DNA of 64,000 nt from Pseudomonadota bacterium (GTDB taxonomy: Bacteria; Pseudomonadota; Gammaproteobacteria; Burkholderiales; Methylophilaceae): the NCBI GenBank assembly GCA_029556915.1, contig JAKQIT010000165.1, positions 58,715-122,714 on the forward strand, written 5' to 3'. Numbering within the stretch: the stretch's first letter is position 1; each line of letters opens with the position of its first letter. Below, one piece after another: positions 1 through 7,107 of the stretch. A program made the position numbers and the translations under genes. A model generated the notes under the pieces. That model saw only the letters and a list, made by a program, of their open reading frames with translations. It made no database searches and was not told the origin of the DNA.

Positions 1-137
1 CTGCTTTGCTCAGCAAGTTTAATTACTAGCACATCTTTACGGTTTGGTTTGCGCACGTGCGCTTGGGCAAAGCCTAATTGAACACCCCTTACAGGTAATA
101 ATGATGCGGCTAGCGGGGCGCTGAGTTTGACTGGCAT
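1..137 (-). CDS. argJ: Glutamate N-acetyltransferase / amino-acid acetyltransferase ArgJ, 5' end only
   Basis: The 45 N-terminal codons of a minus-strand gene run off the left edge. The start is the ATG at 137. The peptide begins [20 protein letters not shown] and continues through a conserved stretch ([15 protein letters not shown]), which matches the usual ArgJ N-terminus. ArgJ moves the acetyl group from N-acetylornithine to glutamate in the cyclic arginine pathway. The catalytic Thr at the self-cleavage site lies outside the window. The call rests only on N-terminal similarity recalled from the family, so it is good but not certain. Confidence 0.75.
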   Translation of the reverse strand, partial: MPVKLSAPLAASLLPVRGVQLGFAQAHVRKPNRKDVLVIKLAEQS

Positions 138-244
138 AACAAACAACTTTCAAGAGTTAACATGGCCACATTTTAACGCATTATGCCGCGCATAGTTAAG
201 GTGAAAATGCTTGCCAAGTCACTTTGCCATGTCAATTTGTTAAG

Positions 245-3200
245 TCACTTTCGTTTTACATTGTCAATTTTGCCCGTTAGGTCATATTGCGTTTGAAAGT
301 TTCGGGTGGGGGTATATAAATTAGCGCTCAACTTACCTGAAATATTTTGCTTGTCATCAATATCTACTTGACCTTGCACCTGTAACTTGGCTGATTTTAA
401 AACTAAATTTCGATATTGATAACGCCCATTCGCCACTTTAAGATTTCCAGAAAGTTTATCAAAATAGGTAGCGTAACCTTCTAGCGATTGGTCTGTCGGC
501 GTAACAATATTGCGCGGTATATCAATACCGCTGATTTTGCTGTTTGGAACCTCAAAACTTGCATTTACTTCAGCCGCATCCATCAAAGTTGCCGCACTGG
601 TTGAATGCGCATTAAAATTACCCGATAAAGTCAGCTTACCATCTACCGAACCTGCACTAGAAAATGCTTTTAAAACCTGCTGCGTATTAACTTTGTTGAG
701 CTTAAAGTCACCCGTTATTTGCCATGCGTTTTGCCAATTGAGTAGTGCATTAGCATTAAAATCACCCCCGTAAATTTCACCGTCAATTTGGTCAAAGTTA
801 ACTTGGTTTTGCTGATAAAGTCCATGTGCAGTAATTTCATCAAACACCACCTTTTCTCCAAATGGTAATTTATATTGCTGCGCTTTCATCATCACTTGAT
901 ATGTGCCATTTACTGGTCTGATATGTAGCGTTAATGCCTGTTCAACACTTTTCATTTCTAACCCACTTAAGCCACGAGTTTTATCAAAATCAACCCAACC
1001 GTCAAAAGTGCCAAACACAAATTCGTTAATATTTAATTTCACATTTTTAAACTGGATTGCCCTAACATCTAGTTGGTCAGAAGCGATAAGCTTATTAACT
1101 GATTGCAGCGGTATGGCGTAGTCTTCTTGCGCTATATTTAAACCATCCACTGTGATCGAATGCATGACTTTAGTTTTATCAAATAATGTTGAAATTTCAG
1201 GTTCAATATGCGCAACTCCGACATTCAATGTCGATTTTTTTTCACCTAATGTAACTTGTTGTAATACAAAATGTGGCTGCGGCCAAAGTGATGCACGCAC
1301 CTCGCCCACCTTAACCGGAGTGCCAAGACTGTCTGATGCAATTTTTTCCACTGGCTCAACCAGCATAGTTAAGGGCGCAAAGTGCATGAAGCCTAACAAA
1401 ACAAGAGCCAAAATCGGCACATAAATGACTAAAAACCGAATAAACCGCTTAAACCATATTTTTAAATTGGAGGCTGAAAGCACTTTTGGCAAACGCAACT
1501 TCTTGCGTGAAGATTGGTGTTTAATTTGCGCCTGCATGACCTCCCAGCTCAAAATCTCTCGGTCACCATCATCAGCACCAAGCCTGCTGTCATGCGCCCC
1601 CATCGGCGCAATCGTTTGCATTTTGGCCAGCTTTTGAGCTGCTTTTTCAGCGGCGCGCGCTGCTTTTTGTTCTTGCTTGGCGCGTTTTTCTGCTTCTTTT
1701 TGTGCCTTTTCTTCGGCTTTGACTCGGGCTTTCTCTTCTGCTTTTTCTTGCGCAGCCCGCGCTTTTTCTTGTGCTACGCGTTCTTTTTCGGCGCGCGCCT
1801 CTTCTTGCGCAAGTGCGATTGTTTCTGCCTCTAAACGCGCTTGTTTCTCAGCCGCTAGGCGGGAGATTTCTTCCGCTTCTTCCTGTGCCTTTTGCAGTTC
1901 CGCTTCCTCCGCTTTGCGTCGAGTAGCTTCTTCCTCTTGCGCAATACGTTCGGCTTCCAAGCGTGCTGCTTCTTCAGCCTCACGTCGGGCATTTTCTTCT
2001 TCACGCAAAATGCGCTCTGCTTCTAGCCGCGCTTTTTGTTTTGCCTCTTCAATTGCGCGTGCTTCGGCAAGTGCCCTTTCTTGCGCTTCTGCTTCCTGTC
2101 TTGCTTGTTGCTCTTGTGCCAAGCGTGCGTCTTCAGCCGCTTTGGCTTCTTCATCGGCTTTTTGTTTAGCCGCTTCTTCTTCTCGGGTTTTTCGCACCTG
2201 CTCACGCCGCGCTTTTTCTTTCGCGCGAATTCGCTCAACCAGTGCTTGCGCCTCTAGCTCAGCTTTATGTAGCGTTTCTTCTGCATTTCTTTGCTTTTCT
2301 TCAGCTTCGCGTGCGGCGCGCTCTGCTTCAATACGAATTTTATCCTCAGCCTCTTGCTTCAGCCTCAACTCAACGGCAATCTGTTCTGCTTCAGCGTTAG
2401 CACGTTCTTCTGCTTCACGTATTGCTTGCAATTGTGCAATGCGTAAGGCTTCTTCCGCAGCTTTGGCCTCTTCTTCAGCTATTATTTTTGCGGCACGCAA
2501 ATCAGCTTGACGTTGCACCTCTGCGGCCTCACTGGCAATTCTCTCGGCCTCCAAGCGGGCTTTTTCATTTTCTTCAGCTTGTTTCTTCGCTTCCGCTTCT
2601 AATTTGGCTTGAGCTTCAGCAGCAGCGCTAGCCTCTGCAAGTGCTTGCGCCTCACGTTCTAAACGATCTTTTTCCTGCTGGATTTTCTCTGCTTCTTCTC
2701 GGGCTTTTTGTTCTGCAAGCTGGCGCGCCAGCTCCTCCGCCTCAGCCTTTAACTTCGCCTCTAAAGCAGCTTTTGCTCGGGCTTGATTTTCGGTTTTTTC
2801 TTTTTCAATCGCCTCTTGTGCAATACGTTGTGCCTCTATACGTGCATTCTCTTCAATCTCTGCTTTTGCTTTTTCTTTTAAACGAATTTGCGCTTTAATT
2901 TCTCGCGCTTTGCGTTCATCTTCTAGGCGGTTAGCTTCTACAATTTCCGCTAATTGCGATGGTGCCAAATCCGCTGGGAAGTCCAATTGATCTTCTACTT
3001 CAATTTCTTCTACCACCATGGGTGAAAAAACGGTTCCAAACTCCCAATCATCTTCAGTAGTTGCCTCTGATAAGTATTTAATATAGCCGTCTTTTTCAAG
3101 CTGCGTGACTGCCGCAATCACTTTTGACTCTGGCATATCACTTAACTGCTTAGCAATCGCTTGAACGCTCTCATGCCCATCAACTAGGTCTATGACCCGT

Positions 3201-3289
3201 TTAAGCGGCGCAGACAACCCGCCAAAGAGGGCTTTACGTACTCGTAATCCTTCAGCAGTTTTGGTGTAAATGGCCGTTAAATTCATCAT
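245..3289 (-). CDS. Large coiled-coil membrane protein with winged-helix-like N-terminus and AsmA-like C-terminal domain
   Basis: This 1014-residue protein has three visible parts. Residues about 1-80 look like a small winged-helix/MarR-like fold (YTKTAEGLRVRKALFGGLSA through QLEKDGYIKYLSE). Residues about 110-560 are an almost pure Ala/Glu/Lys/Arg/Gln coiled coil of TolA type, made of irregular heptads such as EEAARLEAERIAQEEE. A basic linker leads to one membrane helix at about 614-638 (FIRFLVIYVPILALVLLGFM). A roughly 375-residue region then resembles the AsmA/YhjG family (GTPVKVGEVRASLWPQPHF, and a C-terminal NISGKLSANLYTPTRN). The topology would put the coiled coil in the cytoplasm and the AsmA-like part in the periplasm. 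The function is unknown. AsmA relatives act in envelope lipid transport, but the fusion partner is unusual. The low-complexity repeats generate long false reading frames on the other strand. Confidence 0.8.
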   Translation of the reverse strand: MMNLTAIYTKTAEGLRVRKALFGGLSAPLKRVIDLVDGHESVQAIAKQLSDMPESKVIAAVTQLEKDGYIKYLSEATTEDDWEFGTVFSPMVVEEIEVEDQLDFPADLAPSQLAEIVEANRLEDERKAREIKAQIRLKEKAKAEIEENARIEAQRIAQEAIEKEKTENQARAKAALEAKLKAEAEELARQLAEQKAREEAEKIQQEKDRLEREAQALAEASAAAEAQAKLEAEAKKQAEENEKARLEAERIASEAAEVQRQADLRAAKIIAEEEAKAAEEALRIAQLQAIREAEERANAEAEQIAVELRLKQEAEDKIRIEAERAAREAEEKQRNAEETLHKAELEAQALVERIRAKEKARREQVRKTREEEAAKQKADEEAKAAEDARLAQEQQARQEAEAQERALAEARAIEEAKQKARLEAERILREEENARREAEEAARLEAERIAQEEEATRRKAEEAELQKAQEEAEEISRLAAEKQARLEAETIALAQEEARAEKERVAQEKARAAQEKAEEKARVKAEEKAQKEAEKRAKQEQKAARAAEKAAQKLAKMQTIAPMGAHDSRLGADDGDREILSWEVMQAQIKHQSSRKKLRLPKVLSASNLKIWFKRFIRFLVIYVPILALVLLGFMHFAPLTMLVEPVEKIASDSLGTPVKVGEVRASLWPQPHFVLQQVTLGEKKSTLNVGVAHIEPEISTLFDKTKVMHSITVDGLNIAQEDYAIPLQSVNKLIASDQLDVRAIQFKNVKLNINEFVFGTFDGWVDFDKTRGLSGLEMKSVEQALTLHIRPVNGTYQVMMKAQQYKLPFGEKVVFDEITAHGLYQQNQVNFDQIDGEIYGGDFNANALLNWQNAWQITGDFKLNKVNTQQVLKAFSSAGSVDGKLTLSGNFNAHSTSAATLMDAAEVNASFEVPNSKISGIDIPRNIVTPTDQSLEGYATYFDKLSGNLKVANGRYQYRNLVLKSAKLQVQGQVDIDDKQNISGKLSANLYTPTRNFQTQYDLTGKIDNVKRK

Positions 3290-3502
3290 TGCTAACTTAA
3301 TTTGATGGGTTCAGATATAGAATTATTCATAGATAACAATAAGATAATTGATATTGATGATTACAATTCTAACTTAACTTCATGAATAAAAAGGCTTTAG
3401 ATTTAAATTAGAATAATTCATGTAGTTTTTACGCAACACAAGACGCTACCTCATCGCTTGCAGGACTTAGCGCTGGCAAAGACTTTTACTCATGAGTTTA
3501 GA

Positions 3503-3533
3503 ATAAAAAACAGGGTCATTTATGACCCTGTTT
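3503..3533 (-). terminator. Intrinsic terminator of the PhyH gene
   Basis: A perfect hairpin with arms ACAGGGTCAT and ATGACCCTGT is followed, on the minus strand, by a T-run. It lies about 25 bases after the stop of the dioxygenase gene. The rest of 3290-3558 is AT-rich and holds the upstream region of the coiled-coil gene. I see no gene there. Confidence 0.8.
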
Positions 3534-3558
3534 AGATGTTGCGCGGCAAATAATCGTA

Positions 3559-4332
3559 CTAACTCAGTACACCATGCTTAAATTTACGCCACCGCTCTCT
3601 TGGGCGTAAATATTTAAATGTATTATACAAACTATCCTCCCCTTCAAGTTTGTCCACATATTCAAGCTGAGGCTTACCATCTTTAGCAATGATTAAATGG
3701 GGTTTTGAAATATATGGATCAATATGTTTAATATTCATGTACTCAAGCACATAAGCCCAACGACTTTCTTGGGTAACATTAGGCGTAGTTGAGTGTAGAG
3801 TAAAAGAATTAAAAACCACAATATCGCCGATTTCAGCTGAAATAAATTCGGCATTTTGCTCATCACAGGTAGCTGACATGTGACAACCGTCATGTTTATG
3901 CTCATATTTCTTTTTGTGGCTGCCTGGTATCATCCAAATACCACCGTTTTCTTTTGTCATTTTGGTTAATGAAATCCAAAATTGGCAATGCGGATCTTTT
4001 AAGCGGCTATAAGAGTTATCCGTATGCCAAGGAAACGTGCCAGCGCCAGGCCCTTTTTCTACTGCTTGATCCCACCGCACCCAAAAATTAGGGCCAATAA
4101 ACTGACTAATTAAATTCACCACTTTTTCTTGTGATATGAATTCACGCAATTTTTGGCTTTTATGCATAATTAAGCTGTTAAATTTAAGATTTCCTAGATT
4201 TAACTGATCTGTTGAAACATTTTCACTGGAGGTTTTTTTAATTTCTTGAATTAACTCTTGAATTTCTTCTGGACTAAAAAAGTTACGAATTAAGACATAT
4301 CCTTTTGAATCATATTCTTGCTTTAACTGCAT
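3559..4332 (-). CDS. Phytanoyl-CoA dioxygenase (PhyH) family protein
   Basis: A 257-residue Fe(II)/2-oxoglutarate oxygenase of the PhyH superfamily. The metal triad is visible as H103-x-D105 in PWHTDNSYSRL and H180 in VVFNSFTLHSTTPN. Arg191 in QESRWAYVLEY is placed to bind 2-oxoglutarate. The N-terminal YDSKGYVLIRNFFSPEEI is typical of the family. Substrates range from phytanoyl-CoA to ectoine and antibiotics, and nothing here fixes one. The gene is monocistronic, with its own terminator downstream and a 170-base gap to the next gene upstream. Its start ATG at 4332 is the only sensible one. Confidence 0.85.
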   Translation of the reverse strand: MQLKQEYDSKGYVLIRNFFSPEEIQELIQEIKKTSSENVSTDQLNLGNLKFNSLIMHKSQKLREFISQEKVVNLISQFIGPNFWVRWDQAVEKGPGAGTFPWHTDNSYSRLKDPHCQFWISLTKMTKENGGIWMIPGSHKKKYEHKHDGCHMSATCDEQNAEFISAEIGDIVVFNSFTLHSTTPNVTQESRWAYVLEYMNIKHIDPYISKPHLIIAKDGKPQLEYVDKLEGEDSLYNTFKYLRPRERWRKFKHGVLS

Positions 4333-4450
4333 GTCCTGTCCCTGAATTGATAATTATTGTTTTGTTAAGAATTGTAATTTTATATTATCGTATCGTTTAA
4401 TTATAGGCTGCTCTATCACCCTTTAGGGGGATAGGTATATAAAATGCAGT

Positions 4451-4479
4451 AAAAAAAGCACGCTTATATGCGTGCTTTT
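4451..4479 (-). terminator. Intrinsic terminator of the small lipoprotein gene
   Basis: The arms AAAGCACGC and GCGTGCTTT enclose a short loop, with a T-run on the minus strand, 26 bases after the lipoprotein stop codon. Confidence 0.8.
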
Positions 4480-4505
4480 AAGAACATCTCGAACAGTGCG
4501 AATTA

Positions 4506-4838
4506 TTATTGTGCGGCTGGAGCTGTTTCAGAAGCAGCTGGTGCAGCCTCTGTTGCTGGCGCTGCAGCTTCTGCTGGCATTGATTCTGTCACTGGTTGTG
4601 CTGACATATCTACCGTAATACCAGGCACGCGCTCTTCTGGGGTAGGAACATAACCACCTGGCTCTGTAGCTGGTGCAGCTTCTACTGCTGCTGTTGGTGA
4701 CGCTGCCACTGGTGCAGTTTCTGCTGGGGCTACCGTAACTTCAGGTGTCGCTTCAGGTGCGGCCTCTTTATCGCCACAACCGACTAATACTAAACTGGTA
4801 ACACTTAATGCTAAAAGTGTGCGTAATAATGCTGACAT
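4506..4838 (-). CDS. Ala/Pro-rich lipoprotein, function unknown
   Basis: A 110-residue protein starting MSALLRTLLALSVTSLVLVGCGDK. Residues 1-20 form a lipoprotein signal with lipobox LVGC, and the mature part is a low-complexity Ala/Pro/Glu/Thr chain without recognisable fold. I chose the ATG at 4838 because an AAAGGG ribosome site lies six bases upstream; a TTG two codons further out would overlap that site. It has its own terminator and is probably monocistronic. An unstructured tethered lipoprotein of this kind could be a periplasmic spacer, but that is a guess. Confidence 0.75.
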   Translation of the reverse strand: MSALLRTLLALSVTSLVLVGCGDKEAAPEATPEVTVAPAETAPVAASPTAAVEAAPATEPGGYVPTPEERVPGITVDMSAQPVTESMPAEAAAPATEAAPAASETAPAAQ

Positions 4839-4873
4839 TTCCAACCCTTTCGACTTAAATTAAAAACAAAAAA

Positions 4874-4914
4874 TAAAAAAAATCCTCGAAGCAAATTATG
4901 TTTCAAGGATTTTT
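4874..4914 (-). terminator. Intrinsic terminator downstream of kbp-like gene
   Basis: The minus strand reads AAAATCCTTGAA, an 11-base loop, then TTCGAGGATTTT followed by more T. It lies about 130 bases past the stop of the LysM/BON gene. The intervening sequence is very AT-rich and empty. Confidence 0.65.
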
Positions 4915-5041
4915 GAAGCTAATTTTCATGAGAAGAATTTTAGCTTAAATTTAAGTCTTAATAATTAAATACTTAGTTAATAAATTGTAAAATATACCAT
5001 TAAAAATTGTTAATGAATTGTAATAAAAATTGCCATGTAAT

Positions 5042-5548
5042 TTAGGCAGGAATACGTAAAGATTGACCCGGATAAATTTTATCTGGGTGACTTAACATGG
5101 GTTTATTCGCTTCAAAAATCTTCATATAAGCATTGGCATTACCATATTGCTCTTTAGCTATTTTTGATAAGGTATCGCCACTTACTACGGTATAAAATAC
5201 TGGATCAGGCTCAGTTTCTGGGGCAGCAATCACGCCTAGCTGGTCTTGCACCGTTTCAACCCCTTTAACATTGCCGCAACACAGCAAAATTTTCTCTTTA
5301 ATTTCCTTACTTTCTGCCATGCCTTGTACAATCACCGTGCTTGATGCTGCATCAAAACCAATAGTTAAGCCTTCTGCAGTCAATCCCATTTTAGCCACGT
5401 AGTCTGCAATGGCCTTTGCCGCAGCCTTGTTAGCCGCATCTAAGTTCACTGGTGTTGGGTCTTTTTTTGCCACCTCTTCAGCTGCTTTTGCCTCGCCAGT
5501 ACCAAAAAGTTTTTCGCCTGCTTCTCTAAAAAATGAAAACAAACCCAT
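5042..5548 (-). CDS. kbp: BON and LysM domain protein, Kbp (YgaU) family
   Basis: A 168-residue protein starting MGLFSFFREAGEKLFG, preceded by a perfect GAGGAG ribosome site; this rules out a longer start 17 codons upstream. Residues about 45-110 are a BON domain (YVAKMGLTAEGLTIGFDAAS). Residues about 118-168 are a LysM domain (FYTVVSGDTLSKIAKEQYGN to YPGQSLRIPA). The arrangement and the end motif IFEANKPMLSHPDKIYPGQ match E. coli Kbp, a potassium-binding protein of the cytoplasm (149 residues). This one is about 20 residues longer between start and BON domain. It has no signal peptide. It follows the DUF4157 gene by only 10 bases and probably shares its transcript. Confidence 0.85.
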   Translation of the reverse strand: MGLFSFFREAGEKLFGTGEAKAAEEVAKKDPTPVNLDAANKAAAKAIADYVAKMGLTAEGLTIGFDAASSTVIVQGMAESKEIKEKILLCCGNVKGVETVQDQLGVIAAPETEPDPVFYTVVSGDTLSKIAKEQYGNANAYMKIFEANKPMLSHPDKIYPGQSLRIPA

Positions 5549-5558
5549 TTTTATCTCC

Positions 5559-5948
5559 TCAAATTTGAAAATTTTTGTTGAATGATGGTTGCCCAGCAAC
5601 CGCGTTTCTAATCATAGCACCTTTTGCGTAGGCAGCCACCTCGTAACGATTTTTTACATAACCGCGACGGCTCTCCCACACATAATGCCAAATGGTCATG
5701 CCTTGCAAATATTGCTCTACATGCGTGAGCTCATGCCCAAGCAACTCCACACCACGCAAAGTGTTTGGCTGATAATAACCCGTACGAAAGTATATCGTGT
5801 GATTCAGCACCACCGCGTACATGCTAGGGCGCAACCAAAAAGGCGTTTGCCCATCTACAATGCGGGCTTTTTGCAACACTTCATGCGTAAAAAATGGCGC
5901 ATAAATCGCCATTTCACTACTGCTCAGCTTTCTGGTTTTTGCTGGCAA
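5559..5948 (-). CDS. DUF4157-like putative zinc metallopeptidase
   Basis: A 129-residue protein with a zincin motif HELTH at residues 72-76 inside ELLGHELTHVEQYLQG, as in DUF4157 (eCIS core) proteins. Flanking motifs are PSMYAVVLNHTIYFRTGYY and YEVAAYAKGA; the Glu of the latter may be the third zinc ligand. No signal peptide is seen. The start is TTG at 5948, three bases after the stop of yjbQ, which implies translational coupling. An internal ATG at residue 13 is possible but would cut into conserved sequence. It is probably co-transcribed as yjbQ - this gene - kbp. Peptidase activity is inferred from the motif only. Confidence 0.7.
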   Translation of the reverse strand: MPAKTRKLSSSEMAIYAPFFTHEVLQKARIVDGQTPFWLRPSMYAVVLNHTIYFRTGYYQPNTLRGVELLGHELTHVEQYLQGMTIWHYVWESRRGYVKNRYEVAAYAKGAMIRNAVAGQPSFNKNFQI

Positions 5949-5951
5949 GTT

Positions 5952-6371
5952 TTATTCGCCTATGACATGCAAAATTACACGGCGGTTAGCGGCAATATGC
6001 CGATGCTCGTACAAAAAAATACCTTGCCATTGACCAAGCGTTGGTTTGCCCTGCAATACAGGCATCGACAAACTCGTTTGCGTCAAGGCGCTACGCACAT
6101 GCGCAGGCATATCGTCGGGGCCTTCAACAGTGTGAATAAACAATTTGTCGCCATCTGGCACAAGACGATTAAAAAACGCTTCCATATCCACCAACACGTC
6201 AGAATCATAATTTTCGTTAATCAACAAACTGGCTGAAGTGTGCTGAATGTACAGCGTGAGCAAGCCTGTTGTGATGCCGCAATTTTTTACCCAATGCAGC
6301 ACTTCTGGGGTGATGTCATAGAGTTTTCTGCCTTTTGTTGATAGGCTAATTTGGTGGTTGATTTGGCGCAT
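5952..6371 (-). CDS. yjbQ: YjbQ/UPF0047 family protein (secondary thiamine-phosphate synthase type)
   Basis: A 139-residue protein starting MRQINHQISLSTKGRKLYDI. Family signatures are LLTLYIQHTSASLLINENYD, the metal-binding region (DVLVDMEAFFNRLVPDG), and HVRSALTQTSLSMPV with GQWQGIFLYEHR. The family forms trimers with a bound metal. E. coli YjbQ shows weak thiamine-phosphate synthase activity, but the physiological role is open. Longer starts upstream add a poorly conserved 27-residue tail that runs into repeat element A, so I chose the ATG at 6371. It is the first gene of the yjbQ - DUF4157 - kbp group. Confidence 0.85.
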   Translation of the reverse strand: MRQINHQISLSTKGRKLYDITPEVLHWVKNCGITTGLLTLYIQHTSASLLINENYDSDVLVDMEAFFNRLVPDGDKLFIHTVEGPDDMPAHVRSALTQTSLSMPVLQGKPTLGQWQGIFLYEHRHIAANRRVILHVIGE

Positions 6372-6434
6372 TTTTTGGTGAATGAATGAACATAAAGCAA
6401 CATTATAACGCGACTTAAAATCACCCAACAAAAA

Positions 6435-6502
6435 CCCTCGAGAAATTTTCATGCCTCTGGAAGCCGCATACAGAGTGGCTTACAGAGGGGGTGAAATGAT
6501 GT
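6435..6502 (-). repeat. 3'-UTR hairpin element, copy A
   Basis: One of seven related elements in this window. On the minus strand, the sense of the gene ending at 6566, it reads CATCATTTCACC, then a stem made by CCTCTGTAAGCC and GGCTTCCAGAGG, then CATGAAAATTTCTCGAGGGT with a T-run. The second part can fold as AAAATTT / GGGTTTT around CTCGA and looks like a terminator. It starts 63 bases after the lipoprotein stop and lies before yjbQ. Confidence 0.8.
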
Positions 6503-6565
6503 TAGTTTAAAAAACGCTTAAAATATGCCTTTTTAAGCAATGTATTTTCATTGCAAAAGGCAAGC

Positions 6566-7090
6566 TCATCTTCTGCGCCTGTGAATATTATTGAAGTAAA
6601 AATGGTTACCCCAATATGGGCTAAAACCGTAGCCATAAAACGGGTGGTAAAAAGGGTCATAAAATGGGTCGTAACGGTAACGTAACGATTGATTTTTTAG
6701 TTTCTCTTGCGCTTCTCTATTGGCTTTCTCACGCTTGTTAATTTCTTCCGCCATACTGTTCAAGCGCATTTTTTCGCGTTCAGCTTGCATAAAATCCAGC
6801 ACTTTGGCATCCACACCTTGCTTGCTTAAATCCACCATTTGGCTGGCGGTGAGGTCATATTGCGAGTTACTACTTTTAATTTTTGCGATGATGTCATCTG
6901 CCGATGTGCCCTGCTTGGAAAGCACGATAATCTCATCCAAGCTCAAAGTGGGCACAGCAGCGGGGGTGAGTTTTGCCACTTCTTCAGGGGTGAGGCGCTG
7001 TACTTGATTTTCGCGCGGGGAATTGCTTGCGCACCCTGCCAGCAATGTTGCAAGCAACACCGCACCAAAAACTAAACCTTGCTTTTTCAT
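6566..7090 (-). CDS. Lipoprotein with aromatic C-terminal repeats, function unknown
   Basis: A 174-residue protein with a lipoprotein signal (MKKQGLVFGAVLLATLLAGC, lipobox LAGC). Residues about 50-100 (LSLDEIIVLSKQGTSADDII and DLTASQMVDLSKQGVDAKVL) form two helical repeats that recur in many small outer-membrane lipoproteins. A charged helix follows. The C-terminus is a Tyr/Phe/Pro-rich tail with YDPFYDPFYHPFYGYG and a final RRRR. A strong AGGAG site precedes the ATG. The gene lies only 17 bases after clpB on the same strand, so it may be co-expressed with that chaperone under heat stress. No function is known. Confidence 0.75.
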   Translation of the reverse strand: MKKQGLVFGAVLLATLLAGCASNSPRENQVQRLTPEEVAKLTPAAVPTLSLDEIIVLSKQGTSADDIIAKIKSSNSQYDLTASQMVDLSKQGVDAKVLDFMQAEREKMRLNSMAEEINKREKANREAQEKLKNQSLRYRYDPFYDPFYHPFYGYGFSPYWGNHFYFNNIHRRRR

Positions 7091-7107
7091 CGCCTCACTC
7101 CTAAAAG

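Noticed and set aside
1677-2510. A plus-strand frame of 277 codons rich in Ala, Ser and Arg
   Set aside because: It is the antisense of the Ala/Glu coiled-coil repeats of the gene at 245-3289; low complexity and no start signal.
5589-6236. A 215-codon plus-strand frame opposite yjbQ and the DUF4157 gene
   Set aside because: Both minus-strand proteins have clear family motifs, and this one has none.
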